A stretch of DNA of 64,000 bases from Clostridiales bacterium (GTDB taxonomy: Bacteria > Bacillota > Clostridia > Oscillospirales > Acutalibacteraceae): assembly GCA_022799115.1 (NCBI GenBank), contig JAAWNT010000011.1, positions 20,777 to 84,776 on the forward strand, in the 5' to 3' direction. The position numbers and the translations under genes are program-made. Below the pieces are notes generated by a model. That model was given only the letters and a program-made list of their open reading frames with translations, had not been told where the DNA came from and did not search any database. Of this stretch, positions 34,167-43,386 are shown piece after piece (the stretch's first letter is position 1; the number at the start of each line of letters is the position of its first letter).

Positions 34167-35036
34167 ATGGCAGTAGTAATCGGAGTTCGTTTTAAAGATG
34201 TGGGCAAGGTGTATTATTTTGACCCAGGCGAAGAACTGCTGAAAAAAGGGGACAAGGTGATTGTAGAGACGGCCCGGGGCATCGAGTGCGGCGAAGTGGC
34301 CATGGAGAACCGGGACGTGGCGGAGGATAGCATTGTACATCCCCTGAAAAAAATGATTCGGAAGGCAAATGAGGCTGATCTCAAAAAGGTGGAGGAAAAC
34401 AGTAGAAAAGAGAAACACGCCTTTGATATCTGTTTGAAAAAAATTGCCGACCATAAGCTGGATATGAAGCTGGTGGACGTGGAGTATACCTTTGACAACA
34501 ACAAGATTCTATTTTACTTTACCGCAGACGGTCGGGTGGATTTTCGGGAGTTGGTGAAGGATTTGGCGTCGGTGTTCCGTACCCGTATCGAGCTGCGGCA
34601 GATCGGCGTGCGCGACGAAGCGAAAATGTTAGGCGGATTGGGGATTTGCGGAAAGCCCTTTTGCTGCTCTACCTTTTTGGGGGAGTTTCAGCCTGTGTCC
34701 ATCAAGATGGCAAAAGAACAGGGGCTGTCTCTCAATCCGGTTAAGATTTCCGGTACCTGCGGGCGGCTGATGTGCTGTTTGAAATATGAGCAGGCGGCCT
34801 ATGCCGACCTGTTGAAAACCACCCCCAAGGTGGGGGCCATTGTGAACACGCCGGAAGGAAAAGGCGTGGTGGTGGATCAAAACCTGCTCACTGGAATGCT
34901 TAAGGTGCGCATGGACCGGGCTCCCGAAGCGGCGCCTATGACCTTCCACGTGAAAGACATCCGGGTGGTGCGGGACGCCCAGATTCGCCTGGCCAAAGAA
35001 GAAATTGAAAAGCTGAAGCAGTTGGAGGATAAATAG
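34167..35036 (+). CDS. ricT: PSP1 domain / RicT (YaaT) protein
   Basis: A 289-residue PSP1-family protein. The N-terminal VVIGVRFKDVGKVYYFDPGE and the PSP1 core (ADLKKVEENSRKEKHAFDIC, KLVDVEYTFDNNKILFYFTA) are followed by two Cys clusters (GICGKPFCCSTF, GTCGRLMCCLKYE). In B. subtilis the RicT-RicA-RicF (Y-) complex carries Fe-S clusters and guides RNase Y maturation of mRNAs. No ricA or ricF gene lies in the window. ATG 34167 is fixed by AAAGGAGGTAAGC; an upstream extension to 34116 is unlikely. The gene follows holB as in Bacillus (yaaT). Confidence 0.93.
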   Translation: MAVVIGVRFKDVGKVYYFDPGEELLKKGDKVIVETARGIECGEVAMENRDVAEDSIVHPLKKMIRKANEADLKKVEENSRKEKHAFDICLKKIADHKLDMKLVDVEYTFDNNKILFYFTADGRVDFRELVKDLASVFRTRIELRQIGVRDEAKMLGGLGICGKPFCCSTFLGEFQPVSIKMAKEQGLSLNPVKISGTCGRLMCCLKYEQAAYADLLKTTPKVGAIVNTPEGKGVVVDQNLLTGMLKVRMDRAPEAAPMTFHVKDIRVVRDAQIRLAKEEIEKLKQLEDK

Positions 35037-35107
35037 TAAATCATACTAATTGTATAATTAGTGTGAAAATAAACAAGAAATTGGGCGGATTGGGTTGTTA
35101 GAAGTAA

Positions 35108-35419
<312 letters not shown>

Positions 35420-35439
35420 TCGACACAACCAAACAGAAG

Positions 35440-35470
35440 AAGGCGGAGCGTGTATACGCCCCGCCTTTGC
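35440..35470 (+). terminator. terminator of the ferredoxin gene
   Basis: AAGGCGG (35440-35446) pairs with CCGCCTT (35461-35467), enclosing GCGT/ACGC. The T tail is weak (TTTGCTTT), so some read-through to trmN-rsmI is possible. Confidence 0.6.
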
Positions 35471-35548
35471 TTTATGCAGGGAAAGCCCCTTAGAATGATA
35501 GAAGAAATCATGGGTTGCGAATAGACCCAAGGAGAGGAGAACGGGAAA

Positions 35549-36301
35549 ATGAGGCAGCAAAAACAGTGGGAACCATTGGGCCAGGGAATGGCGGTTCAAG
35601 TATCCAAGGAGCATCGGTTCGGCACTGACACCATTCTGCTCTCCTGGTTTTCCCATCCAAGGCCCGCGGAAAAGCGGGCAGCCGAGCTTTGCGCCGGGTG
35701 CGGGGCGCTGTCTCTGTTATGGTTCCGGGCCGCCCCCGCTTCGCTGCGGGTAGATGCGGTGGAAATCCAGGAGGAGGCCTGCCGACTGCTGAGGCGTTCA
35801 GTGGAAGCAAATGGATTGGAGGACCGCTATTTCCCCATTTTGGCGGACTTGCGCTGCTTAAAACCCGTATTAAAGGGCAATGGTTATGATCTGGTGGCCT
35901 GCAATCCCCCTTATACTCCCTTGGGGGCCGGGATTACAAACTGTGCTCCCGCGCTTTGCACGGCGCGCCATGAAAGCCAGTGTACCATAGAAGACGTAAC
36001 GCAAGCGGCCGCCCGATTGCTTCGGCCATTGGGGAGGTTGTGTCTTTGCCAACGCCCGGAACGACTGTATGTGGTGATGCAGGCTTGCAGCCGGGCGGGT
36101 CTTGTTCCCAAGCGGCTGCGCCTGGTGCAGCACAGGCTCGGCAAAGCGCCAAAGCTCTTTTTGTTGGAAGCCCGGAAAGGGGGACGACCAGGAGGACTGG
36201 TTGTGGAACCCACTCTCATTCTAGAGGACGAACAGGGGAAACCTTCCCGGGAGATGGCGGAAATTTATGGGGAATATGCGCGGAAGGAAGGATTGGTATG
36301 A
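35549..36301 (+). CDS. trmN: tRNA1(Val) A37 N6-methyltransferase-like protein (TrmN6/YabB)
   Basis: A 250-residue class I methyltransferase of the YfiC/TrmN6 family. It opens with the family pattern QVSKEHRFGTDTILLSWF. Motif I is AAELCAGCGALSLLWF, the acidic strand-2 end is DAVEIQEEACRLL, and the catalytic NPPY is in YDLVACNPPYTPLG, typical of N6-adenine methylation. RHESQCTIEDVTQAAARLL is also conserved. E. coli TrmN6 modifies A37 of tRNA-Val; the same target is assumed. Its stop overlaps the rsmI start by 4 nt (ATGA). Confidence 0.9.
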   Translation: MRQQKQWEPLGQGMAVQVSKEHRFGTDTILLSWFSHPRPAEKRAAELCAGCGALSLLWFRAAPASLRVDAVEIQEEACRLLRRSVEANGLEDRYFPILADLRCLKPVLKGNGYDLVACNPPYTPLGAGITNCAPALCTARHESQCTIEDVTQAAARLLRPLGRLCLCQRPERLYVVMQACSRAGLVPKRLRLVQHRLGKAPKLFLLEARKGGRPGGLVVEPTLILEDEQGKPSREMAEIYGEYARKEGLV

Positions 36302-37128
36302 CGGGAACATTGGTGGTGGTGGGGACGCCCATCGGGAATTTGAAAGATCTTTCCCCACGGGCCTGTGAAGCGTTGGAACAGGCCGATTTTATCGCGGCGG
36401 AGGATACCCGGGTAACCTTAAAGCTTCTCAATCACCTGGGAATCAAGAAGCCCATGGTTAGTTACTTTGAGCACAACAAATGGGAGCGGGGCGAGATTAT
36501 CTGCGCACGTATCCAGCAGGGAGAAACCTGCGTACTGGTTTCCGATGCAGGAATGCCCGCCATCTCGGATCCCGGGGAACAGCTGGTGAGCCAGTGCGCG
36601 CAAAAGGGAATCCCGGTGACGGTGGTGCCTGGTCCCAGCGCAGTGGTGTCCGCTCTGGCGGTATCCGGCTTGCCTACCGGAAGATTTACTTTTGAGGGAT
36701 TCCTCAGCATGAACAAGAAGAGCCGGCGGGAGCATCTGGAACAGGTGGCAAGAGAGCCCCGCACCATGGTGTTCTATGAGGCTCCCCACAAGTTGCCAAA
36801 CACGCTGCGGGACATGCTGGACTGTTGGGGGGACCGGCGCATTGCCATTGTACGGGAGCTGACCAAAATTCATGAGGAGGTCATTCGCACTACCCTTACG
36901 GAGGCCGCTCAACGGTATGCCCAGGAGGCTGCCCGGGGGGAGATTGTGCTGGTGATTGAGGGCGCGTGCCAGGAGCGTGAGCAAGAGGCGTTCACCCCGG
37001 AACAGGCGGCAGCCCTGGCCAGGCGGTATATGGAAGAGGGAGCCTCCGCCTCGGAAGCCGCCCGCAAAGCCGCCAAGGACACCGGGATCAAGAAGGGGGA
37101 AATATACCGGGGACTGGTGGAGCGATAG
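36298..37128 (+). CDS. rsmI: 16S rRNA 2'-O-ribose C1402 methyltransferase
   Basis: A 276-residue tetrapyrrole-methylase-fold enzyme. RsmI signatures are MTGTLVVVGTPIGNLKDLSP, FIAAEDTRVTLKLLNHL, MVSYFEHNKWERG, LVSDAGMPAISDPGEQLV, VTVVPGPSAVVSALAVSGLP and FTFEGFLSMNKKSRREHLEQ. It methylates C1402 of 16S rRNA in the decoding centre together with RsmH. ATG 36298 overlaps the trmN stop, giving tight coupling; a much longer in-frame extension from 35980 lies inside trmN in another frame and is not real. It ends the yaaO-rsmI cluster. Confidence 0.95.
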   Translation: MTGTLVVVGTPIGNLKDLSPRACEALEQADFIAAEDTRVTLKLLNHLGIKKPMVSYFEHNKWERGEIICARIQQGETCVLVSDAGMPAISDPGEQLVSQCAQKGIPVTVVPGPSAVVSALAVSGLPTGRFTFEGFLSMNKKSRREHLEQVAREPRTMVFYEAPHKLPNTLRDMLDCWGDRRIAIVRELTKIHEEVIRTTLTEAAQRYAQEAARGEIVLVIEGACQEREQEAFTPEQAAALARRYMEEGASASEAARKAAKDTGIKKGEIYRGLVER

Positions 37129-37322
37129 CAGAGGAGATGTTTTGGCTCTATCGCTGCTGAAACGCGGATGCACGTCCGAAACAATGCGGAGAGCGCCGCT
37201 TCCAGATTTTTGAACCGGCAAGGATTCGTGAGGGTTTATCCAGTTCCTTGATTGGACATTCGCCCTTTCCGCGGAAAGGGTAAGTGTGCGCCCGGAAGAT
37301 CGATTAAAAAGGGATAAAAAGA

Positions 37323-37363
37323 GGAGTCTGTGGCAATTGCTATACCGCAGACTCCGTTTTTTT
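37323..37363. terminator. bidirectional terminator between rsmI and the amino acid ABC operon
   Basis: GGAGTCTGTGG (37323-37333) pairs with CCGCAGACTCC (37345-37355), with one G-U. Seven T follow on the plus strand and CTCTTTTT follows on the minus strand. Confidence 0.88.
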
Positions 37364-37393
37364 ATTAAAATGAAACGATCAAAATTGTAGGAA

Positions 37394-38158
<765 letters not shown>

Positions 38159-38171
38159 GGGGCTTTCCTCC

Positions 38172-38813
38172 TTACCGATAGTAGCCGAGGCGTTTTTCCG
38201 CCACGGTAAAGCAGCGGGTAACGATGCCGTTCATGACCAGATAGAAAACAGCCGCAATGATGAAGGGAGTCATCACCGTGGTGGTGGACACCCAGTCGGA
38301 GGTAACCTTGAGAAGCTCCACTACGCCGATGACGCTGGCCAGTGACGTATCCTTGACCAGGGTGATAAATTCGTTCCCCATGGGAGGAATCACGCGCTTG
38401 ATTACCTGAGGCAGAACCACGCGGAAGAAGGTTTGCTGTTTGGTAAAGCCCAGCACCTTGGAGGCCTCGTACTGTCCCATCGGGATGGATTCCATACCGC
38501 CGCGGAAGATCTCCGCGAAATAGGCGGCGTAGTTGAGGGCAAAGGCCAGCATGGCCGCCACGTTACGGTCCAGCTGAATGCCGGTCAGGGGCTTTAAGGC
38601 ATAAAAGAAGAACAGAAGCTGCAGCATAAGGGGGGTGCCCCGCATCAGCAGAATATAGGCTTTGACTGGCAGGCTGATGATTTTAAACCGGGACATCCGT
38701 CCAAAGGCTACCAGAAAGCCCAATGGAAGGGCGAACAGAATGGTGCTGAAGAAGAGTTGAAGCGTCATCAGGGTGGATTCCAGCATCTGCGACAATAGCA
38801 CCTGATAATTCAT
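38172..38813 (-). CDS. polar amino acid ABC transporter, permease
   Basis: A 213-residue His/Glu/Gln/Arg/opine-type permease with about five transmembrane segments. The N-terminal [20 protein letters not shown] is typical. The coupling-helix EAA region is [20 protein letters not shown], followed by [21 protein letters not shown] single permease gene implies a homodimer. On the minus strand an attenuator hairpin precedes it, reducing its expression relative to the binding protein. Confidence 0.94.
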   Translation of the reverse strand: MNYQVLLSQMLESTLMTLQLFFSTILFALPLGFLVAFGRMSRFKIISLPVKAYILLMRGTPLMLQLLFFFYALKPLTGIQLDRNVAAMLAFALNYAAYFAEIFRGGMESIPMGQYEASKVLGFTKQQTFFRVVLPQVIKRVIPPMGNEFITLVKDTSLASVIGVVELLKVTSDWVSTTTVMTPFIIAAVFYLVMNGIVTRCFTVAEKRLGYYR

Positions 38814-38836
38814 AGGCGAACTCCTTACTCAAAGTC

Positions 38837-38874
38837 AAAAACATAGGGTTAACCGCTCAACAGTCAACCCTATG
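38837..38874 (-). terminator. intercistronic attenuator between binding protein and permease
   Basis: CATAGGGTT (38842-38850) pairs perfectly with AACCCTATG (38866-38874). On the minus strand a run of five T follows directly. Partial termination would give more binding protein than membrane components, as is usual for ABC importers. Confidence 0.75.
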
Positions 38875-38954
38875 CTTTCTTGCGATTGGTAAACGAAACA
38901 ATCTACGCATCCGAAAACGGAGCCGGTTGGCGATTGCCTTGCTACAATTGCGGT

Positions 38955-39794
38955 TTATTTGCCGATGGTAGTGACGTCCTCGCCGAACCATTTCTTGGAA
39001 ATCTCGGCCAGCTTGCCGTCTTTATCCATGGCTTTGAGGGTATCCTCGATTTTGGCTTTCAAAGCGTCGTCTCCAATTTTAAAGCCGATGACATAATCCT
39101 CTACCGCCAGGGATTCCACATTTTTGTCGTCTTTCATCAGAATGCGGTAGGTGTCGGGCTCCTTGGTGAGATAGTAACGGGCGACCACTTCATCGATAGC
39201 GATGGCGTCGATGGTGCCGTTTTTCATCTCGATGATGGCCTTGCTGTAGTCGTCGATGCTGATGATGTCGCCCAGAGAGTTTTTGAACTCCGTGGAAGCG
39301 TCCAGCGCATCTGCGGCGGAAGAACCGGCCTGTACGCCCAAATTCTTGCCCGCCAGATCGGTGAGATTCTTATATTCAGAATCCACTTTCACCAGGATGA
39401 TCTGGTTGTTCTTCATATAGGGAATGCTGAGGTTGAGGGTTTTCTCCCGGCCTTCGGTTTTGCTCAGGCCGTTCCACAGACAATCCACATTATCGTTGTT
39501 GATCTCGTTGACCTGGGTTTTCCAGTTAATGGGCTGCTTTTTCAGGGTAACGCCCAGGCGCGCGCACACCTCAGTGGCCACGTCCAGATCAAAGCCGACC
39601 AGTTCGCCGGTTTGCTCGTCCTTGTAGCCCATGGGCGGGAAAGCGGTGTCCATACCGAGCACCAGCTCGCCGGCCTTTTCTACTTCCTGCCAGGATTTAT
39701 CCTCCCCAGAGGACGGTTTGGAATTTGCATTGCATCCAGCCAGCACAGTGACCATCGTGACCAAGGCCAGCAGCAGAGACATCCATTTTTTCAT
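38955..39794 (-). CDS. polar amino acid ABC transporter, substrate-binding lipoprotein
   Basis: A 279-residue family 3 binding protein. The lipoprotein signal ends in the lipobox LAGC (SLLLALVTMVTVLAGCNANS). The two-lobe body shows LVLGMDTAFPPMGYKDEQTG, ELVGFDLDVATEVCARLGV, NDNVDCLWNGLSKTEGREK and VQAGSSAADAL, all typical of SBP_bac_3 proteins. GFDLDVA with an Arg after the TEGR element favours a zwitterionic or basic amino acid; cystine is another possibility. ATG 39794 is preferred (GACAGGAGGAAAAAAC). It is first gene of a three-gene minus-strand operon. Confidence 0.94.
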   Translation of the reverse strand: MKKWMSLLLALVTMVTVLAGCNANSKPSSGEDKSWQEVEKAGELVLGMDTAFPPMGYKDEQTGELVGFDLDVATEVCARLGVTLKKQPINWKTQVNEINNDNVDCLWNGLSKTEGREKTLNLSIPYMKNNQIILVKVDSEYKNLTDLAGKNLGVQAGSSAADALDASTEFKNSLGDIISIDDYSKAIIEMKNGTIDAIAIDEVVARYYLTKEPDTYRILMKDDKNVESLAVEDYVIGFKIGDDALKAKIEDTLKAMDKDGKLAEISKKWFGEDVTTIGK

Positions 39795-39839
39795 GTTTTT
39801 TCCTCCTGTCAAATACGGTTTTTCCGAATTGATATCCAT

Positions 39840-39868
39840 ATTTTATCCTATTAGCATCCTAAAGTAAA
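39840..39868 (-). promoter_or_regulatory. promoter of the amino acid ABC operon
   Basis: On the minus strand: TTTACT (39868-39863), 17 nt, TAAAAT (39845-39840), about 45 nt before the start codon. Confidence 0.65.
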
Positions 39869-39946
39869 GAGGAAAACGCGCTTTTTTGAAAATTTCTAGG
39901 GATTCTTGGAAAAGGAAGGAAGGCGGGGAGAAACAGCGGCAAAAAC

Positions 39947-39974
39947 TTGACAATTATTATCGAAATGGTATGAT
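39947..39974 (+). promoter_or_regulatory. promoter and probable operator of the Rrf2 gene
   Basis: TTGACA (39947-39952), 16 nt, TATGAT (39969-39974). The spacer and -10 form an inverted repeat, ATTATTAT..ATGATAAT (39953-39960 and 39970-39977, 7 of 8 matching), well placed for autoregulation by the Rrf2 product. Confidence 0.6.
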
Positions 39975-40026
39975 AATAAACAAGAGGAGAGTACGGCAAT
40001 GCAGTTACAACGCGGTGGAGGTTAGT

Positions 40027-40473
40027 ATGAGGATTTCTACAAAAGGAAGGTACGGACTAAGGGCCATTATCGATATCGCGGCGCACAGCGCGGAGGGGCA
40101 GATTCCCATTAAGGAGGTCTCCAAACGGCAGGGTATCTCCGACAATTATCTGGAACAGATCATCTTTCCCCTGAAAAAGGCGGGGATTGTGCAGAGCGTG
40201 CGGGGCTCCCAGGGCGGGTATTATTTGGCGCGTCCCGCCAAGGATATCACCGCAGGAGAGGTGCTTCGGGTGCTGGAGGGAGATCTGGCCCCGGTGGAAT
40301 GCCTGGCGGGCGGCGGGGAGCCCAATTGCGATCGGGTGGATACCTGCACCACCCTTTCCCTTTGGCTCAAGCTGAGAGACGCCGTCAACCAGGTGGTGGA
40401 CAATGTGTCCATCCAGGAGTTGGTGGACGAGTGCAAGGAGCGCGTGGAACTGGATTTTGGAAGAGGGATTTAA
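40027..40473 (+). CDS. Rrf2-family transcriptional regulator (IscR/CymR type)
   Basis: A 148-residue winged-helix regulator. It starts with the family signature MRISTKGRYGLRAIIDIAAH, then IPIKEVSKRQGISDNYLEQI (recognition helix), VRGSQGGYYLARPAKDITAG (wing) and GEVLRVLEGDLAPVECLAG. Three Cys follow (C93, C102, C108 by count from the start) in a loop where IscR holds a 2Fe-2S cluster; spacing is longer than in E. coli IscR. It could sense Fe-S status or cysteine. No isc/suf genes lie in the window. ATG 40027 fits GTGGAGGTTAGT. Confidence 0.88.
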   Translation: MRISTKGRYGLRAIIDIAAHSAEGQIPIKEVSKRQGISDNYLEQIIFPLKKAGIVQSVRGSQGGYYLARPAKDITAGEVLRVLEGDLAPVECLAGGGEPNCDRVDTCTTLSLWLKLRDAVNQVVDNVSIQELVDECKERVELDFGRGI

Positions 40474-40517
40474 CGTTTTCCGCAGAGCGAGCGGCGGCCT
40501 GCAGAAGGGAGTATATT

Positions 40518-41249
40518 TTGAAGGCAACCGTAAAAATCACCTATTTGGACAACAGCGGGTTTGCGGTAGAGACCGAGAACCGCTTTCTGGTATTCGATTA
40601 TTACAATCCGAAACCGAAGGGAGGCCGGCTTTCCCAGGGCGTGGTAAATCCGGAGGACATCGGGGATCGGCGCGCCGTTTTGTTTGTGTCCCACAGTCAT
40701 TACGATCACTATCACAAAGGGATTTTTCAGTTGAGGGATCAGGTTCCTCACATTGGATACATACTGTCCGATGATGTGAAATGCAAGCCGGGAGCGGACG
40801 TTTTGCTGGTGGCGCCCGATGGGGATTATCCGTTTGACGGGATGGAAATCCACACCCTGCGGTCCACCGACCTGGGGGTCGCTTTTTTGCTGAAGGCGGA
40901 TGGAATGACCATTTACCACGGCGGCGATCTAAACTGGTGGCACTGGATTGGAGAGCCGGAGGAAAAGAATCAGTCCATGGCCCGGCGTTTTTTAGCGGAG
41001 ATGGATTCCCTGCGGGGGATGGACATAGATGTGGCCTTTGTGCCTATGGACCCCAGGCAGGAGCACAACTACCTGTTGGGGCTGAACGCGTTTATGGAGC
41101 GGGCCAACGCCCGGCATGTGATCCCCATGCATTTTGGGCGCGCAATCGAGGCGTTCGATTGGCTGGAGCAGGATCCCCGGGCGGACGGCTACCGGGAGCG
41201 GATCGTGCCGCTGACCCGGAGAGGGCAGCAGGTGACAGTAACCATTTAA
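40518..41249 (+). CDS. MBL-fold metallo-hydrolase (UlaG-like)
   Basis: A 243-residue metallo-beta-lactamase-fold protein. It begins ATVKITYLDNSGFAVETENR, then FLVFDYYNPKPKGG and the zinc motif VLFVSHSHYDHYHKGIF (HxHxDH type). A later TIYHGGDLNWWHWIGEPEE carries the ligand His/Asp, and HVIPMHFGRAI the last His. This is the COG2220 subgroup; substrate unknown. The start is TTG 40518, supported by AGAAGGGAG. It follows the Rrf2 gene by 44 nt and shares its transcript, so it may be under the same regulator. Confidence 0.82.
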   Translation: MKATVKITYLDNSGFAVETENRFLVFDYYNPKPKGGRLSQGVVNPEDIGDRRAVLFVSHSHYDHYHKGIFQLRDQVPHIGYILSDDVKCKPGADVLLVAPDGDYPFDGMEIHTLRSTDLGVAFLLKADGMTIYHGGDLNWWHWIGEPEEKNQSMARRFLAEMDSLRGMDIDVAFVPMDPRQEHNYLLGLNAFMERANARHVIPMHFGRAIEAFDWLEQDPRADGYRERIVPLTRRGQQVTVTI

Positions 41250-41261
41250 AAGCGGACATAG

Positions 41262-41314
41262 AAAAGAACCGGCGATTGAAACGGCTTTAAGCCGTGAAGT
41301 CGCCGGTTCTTTTT
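41262..41314. terminator. terminator between the MBL gene and the minus-strand RHH gene
   Basis: AAAAGAACCGGCGA (41262-41275) is perfectly complementary to TCGCCGGTTCTTTT (41300-41313), 14 bp. An inner hairpin ACGGCT/AGCCGT lies in the loop. A-rich and T-rich ends allow use in both directions; the distal arm overlaps the stop of the RHH gene. Confidence 0.9.
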
Positions 41315-41516
41315 AAGACGGATCCTTTTCCATACTTGATGCCGTTGCGCTCGACGGTTGCATGTGTTTTAAGGCAAAATCAATGCACTGGTTAAGCAAT
41401 TGATTACGGCTCATAGTATATTCAGAAGCAATGGAATTGATTAATTCTAGCCTGTCAGACTGGATTCGTATGCTGATACAGTCCGTACTTTTACTTTTTG
41501 GAATAAAATTCTTCAT
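41313..41516 (-). CDS. ribbon-helix-helix (CopG/Arc-like) protein A
   Basis: A 67-residue protein. TDCISIRIQSDRLELINSIA (strand plus helix 1) and YTMSRNQLLNQCIDFALKHM (helix 2) match the ribbon-helix-helix fold that binds DNA as a dimer; the C-terminal 15 residues are polar. GGAGTGGGAGG precedes the ATG. It is divergent from a second RHH gene with a 122-bp AT-rich shared promoter region. No toxin gene is next to either, so the pair does not look like a standard toxin-antitoxin module. The role is unknown. Confidence 0.72.
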   Translation of the reverse strand: MKNFIPKSKSTDCISIRIQSDRLELINSIASEYTMSRNQLLNQCIDFALKHMQPSSATASSMEKDPS

Positions 41517-41638
41517 CCTCCCACTCCTTTTTTGTCTAGGAATTCTTTTGTGTAATACATGATAGTATTATAATATTGTGATATATAAATGTGAACATAA
41601 TTATAGTATACTTTGAATAGAAAAATGGAGGTGTAAGG

Positions 41639-41860
41639 ATGGAGAATAAGTTTGTTGTGACCCCAAAAGACACAACGAAAAAGGAAGAGAAATCGATTGT
41701 TATGACATTGAGATTAAACAGGAATTTACAGGAAGAATTTGATAAACTCTCCAAACGGAGCGGTCGAACCAGAAATGAACTGATGTGCATGGCGTTGCAA
41801 TATGCTTTAGACAATCTAGAGTTTACACCAGAGATAAAAAACGAGAAAGAACCCAATTGA
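41639..41860 (+). CDS. ribbon-helix-helix (CopG/Arc-like) protein B
   Basis: A 73-residue protein with a Lys/Thr-rich N-terminus, then the RHH unit IVMTLRLNRNLQEEFDKLSK / SGRTRNELMCMALQYALDNL, and an acidic tail. Spacing between strand, helix 1 and helix 2 is as in protein A, but the sequences differ. AATGGAGGTGTAAGG is the ribosome binding site. Its own stop codon lies in the 5' arm of the terminator at 41859. It likely binds the shared intergenic region, by analogy with other RHH autoregulators. Confidence 0.72.
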   Translation: MENKFVVTPKDTTKKEEKSIVMTLRLNRNLQEEFDKLSKRSGRTRNELMCMALQYALDNLEFTPEIKNEKEPN

Positions 41861-41885
41861 GAGCGGACGCGCTCTCTTTTTTTAT
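41859..41885 (+). terminator. terminator of RHH gene B
   Basis: GAGAGCG (41859-41865) pairs with CGCTCTC (41870-41876) around GACG, followed by eight or more T. Confidence 0.9.
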
Positions 41886-41949
41886 TCTAAGTCGTCCCAA
41901 GCGAAAATCGTAGGGAAGCTTTTATAAGAAGGGATATCGTGCAGAGAAG

Positions 41950-43386
41950 TTATTCTCTCAAAGCGCTGTGATTTTCCCCCAACAGCTCCCGCACAGCCTG
42001 GATCTCCAGATGCTTGACCACAAAGCTCTCACTGGACTCCGAATAGAGATGTACACGCACGTTGCACCGCCTTGAGCGCCGCTGAAAAGGGCTTTGAGAG
42101 ATTGACACCATCTGCACCCGGTCCCAGGGAATGGAGGCGAAATAGAGGGTCAGCCTGCGGTAACCGCTGATTAGCAGCGCCTCCTGTTCCCGGGAGAGCC
42201 CGGCTGTGCGCTGGGCGGCAAAGCGCAGGGCGCACCACCAGCAGAAGAAAGGGGCGGCGAACACCGAAACCAGCGAGAACAGGCGGCTGTAGGACCCAAA
42301 CAAATAGGGGGACAGCGTGACCGCGAAAAAACCGGCGGCAAACCACAAAGGAGTGAGCAGATAGCTTTTTACCGTGCCTTTGGGCGGGCGGATGGGCTCT
42401 TTGTGCCGCGTGGGAAGTCCGGGAACGGCGCGCTGAAGCAGACAAGCCAGTTCCTGATGGGAAGCGGCGGCCACAAGCATGCTGCGGTCCCCTTTGTCTT
42501 TGCCCGAACCGATGTTGTGCACATAGCCGCTGTATAAGCGAAACATCCGCATCAACAGCGTTTGCCGGATGGAAAGGGCGCTGACCCGGGAGGATCGGAA
42601 CATGCGCTGGCTGGAATTTACCAGTCCCCGGCGGATGGTCAACAAATCGTTGCAGCGGAACAGCTTAAAGTTCCCATAGCGGAACAGCTGCACCAGCAGC
42701 GCGATGACCCAGCCCGCGAACAGCAGATAGGCCAGGGCCGCGGAAACTGGGGGAATCCCCCAGGCTGCCAGTTGAAGGCTTAGATCCACTGTGGAATACA
42801 GCCGTTCGCTGATTTCTGCGCCCAGCACATCGCCCATTCGTTTGATAAAGGGAGCTACCAGTAAAAGCCCAGTGCCGGGATTGGACCAAAATGCGGACAT
42901 CAACAGGATGCGCCAAGCTCCGGCCCGATAAAGCAGCTCCTGCCGGCAGATGGGATAAACCGCGACGGCAGTGCGCCATAGATACTTGCGGGAGAGGGTC
43001 AACCCCACGTCCGCATGTTTTTTTCCTCCGGCGGGGGTGTCTAAAAACAGGCGGGCCGCCCCAAAGAGGGCGGGGGCCAGCGTCTGTTTCACTGTGACGG
43101 AATCAAAACACCGGTAGGGAATGCGCATCTGCCTTTGAAAAAACAAGCCCCGCTGATAAAGAAGGGCTTGTTCGTCCGAGCGGTATCCGGTGGCCCTGCG
43201 TTGGGCCGCAGAGAGGACGAAGAAGCCGGCCAGCAGCATAAGCTGCACCGAGGCCAGCCGGATTTGTTCCCATAAGTTTTCCGGACGCATCAAAAGCTGC
43301 TGGGACAGGGGGATAAGCAGAAGCAGGGCCCAGCGGGAGATGTATTCCCAGACGGCGTATGGATGGATACGGTTAAGATTGTTCAT
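41950..43386 (-). CDS. membrane protein with repeated bPH_2 domains (YdbT-like)
   Basis: A 478-residue membrane protein with about six transmembrane helices in pairs (WALLLLIPLSQQLLM, VQLMLLAGFFVLSA, ISAALAYLLFAGWVIALL-like and a late LTPLWFAAGFFAVTLSPYLF). Bacterial PH (DUF304) domains stand between them, each starting near an SDEQALLYQRGLFFQRQMRI or CNDLLTIRRGLVNSSQRMF element. It resembles B. subtilis YdbT, whose partner YdbS is the short upstream gene here. YdbS/YdbT are linked to resistance to some antimicrobial peptides in Bacillus; that role is only inferred. The start overlaps the upstream gene by 14 nt. Confidence 0.8.
   Translation of the reverse strand: MNNLNRIHPYAVWEYISRWALLLLIPLSQQLLMRPENLWEQIRLASVQLMLLAGFFVLSAAQRRATGYRSDEQALLYQRGLFFQRQMRIPYRCFDSVTVKQTLAPALFGAARLFLDTPAGGKKHADVGLTLSRKYLWRTAVAVYPICRQELLYRAGAWRILLMSAFWSNPGTGLLLVAPFIKRMGDVLGAEISERLYSTVDLSLQLAAWGIPPVSAALAYLLFAGWVIALLVQLFRYGNFKLFRCNDLLTIRRGLVNSSQRMFRSSRVSALSIRQTLLMRMFRLYSGYVHNIGSGKDKGDRSMLVAAASHQELACLLQRAVPGLPTRHKEPIRPPKGTVKSYLLTPLWFAAGFFAVTLSPYLFGSYSRLFSLVSVFAAPFFCWWCALRFAAQRTAGLSREQEALLISGYRRLTLYFASIPWDRVQMVSISQSPFQRRSRRCNVRVHLYSESSESFVVKHLEIQAVRELLGENHSALRE

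Noticed and set aside
41313..41860. Toxin-antitoxin module for the RHH genes
   Set aside because: Both small genes are antitoxin-like DNA-binding proteins and each is bounded by a terminator; no RelE/ParE/MazF/PIN-like partner is adjacent.
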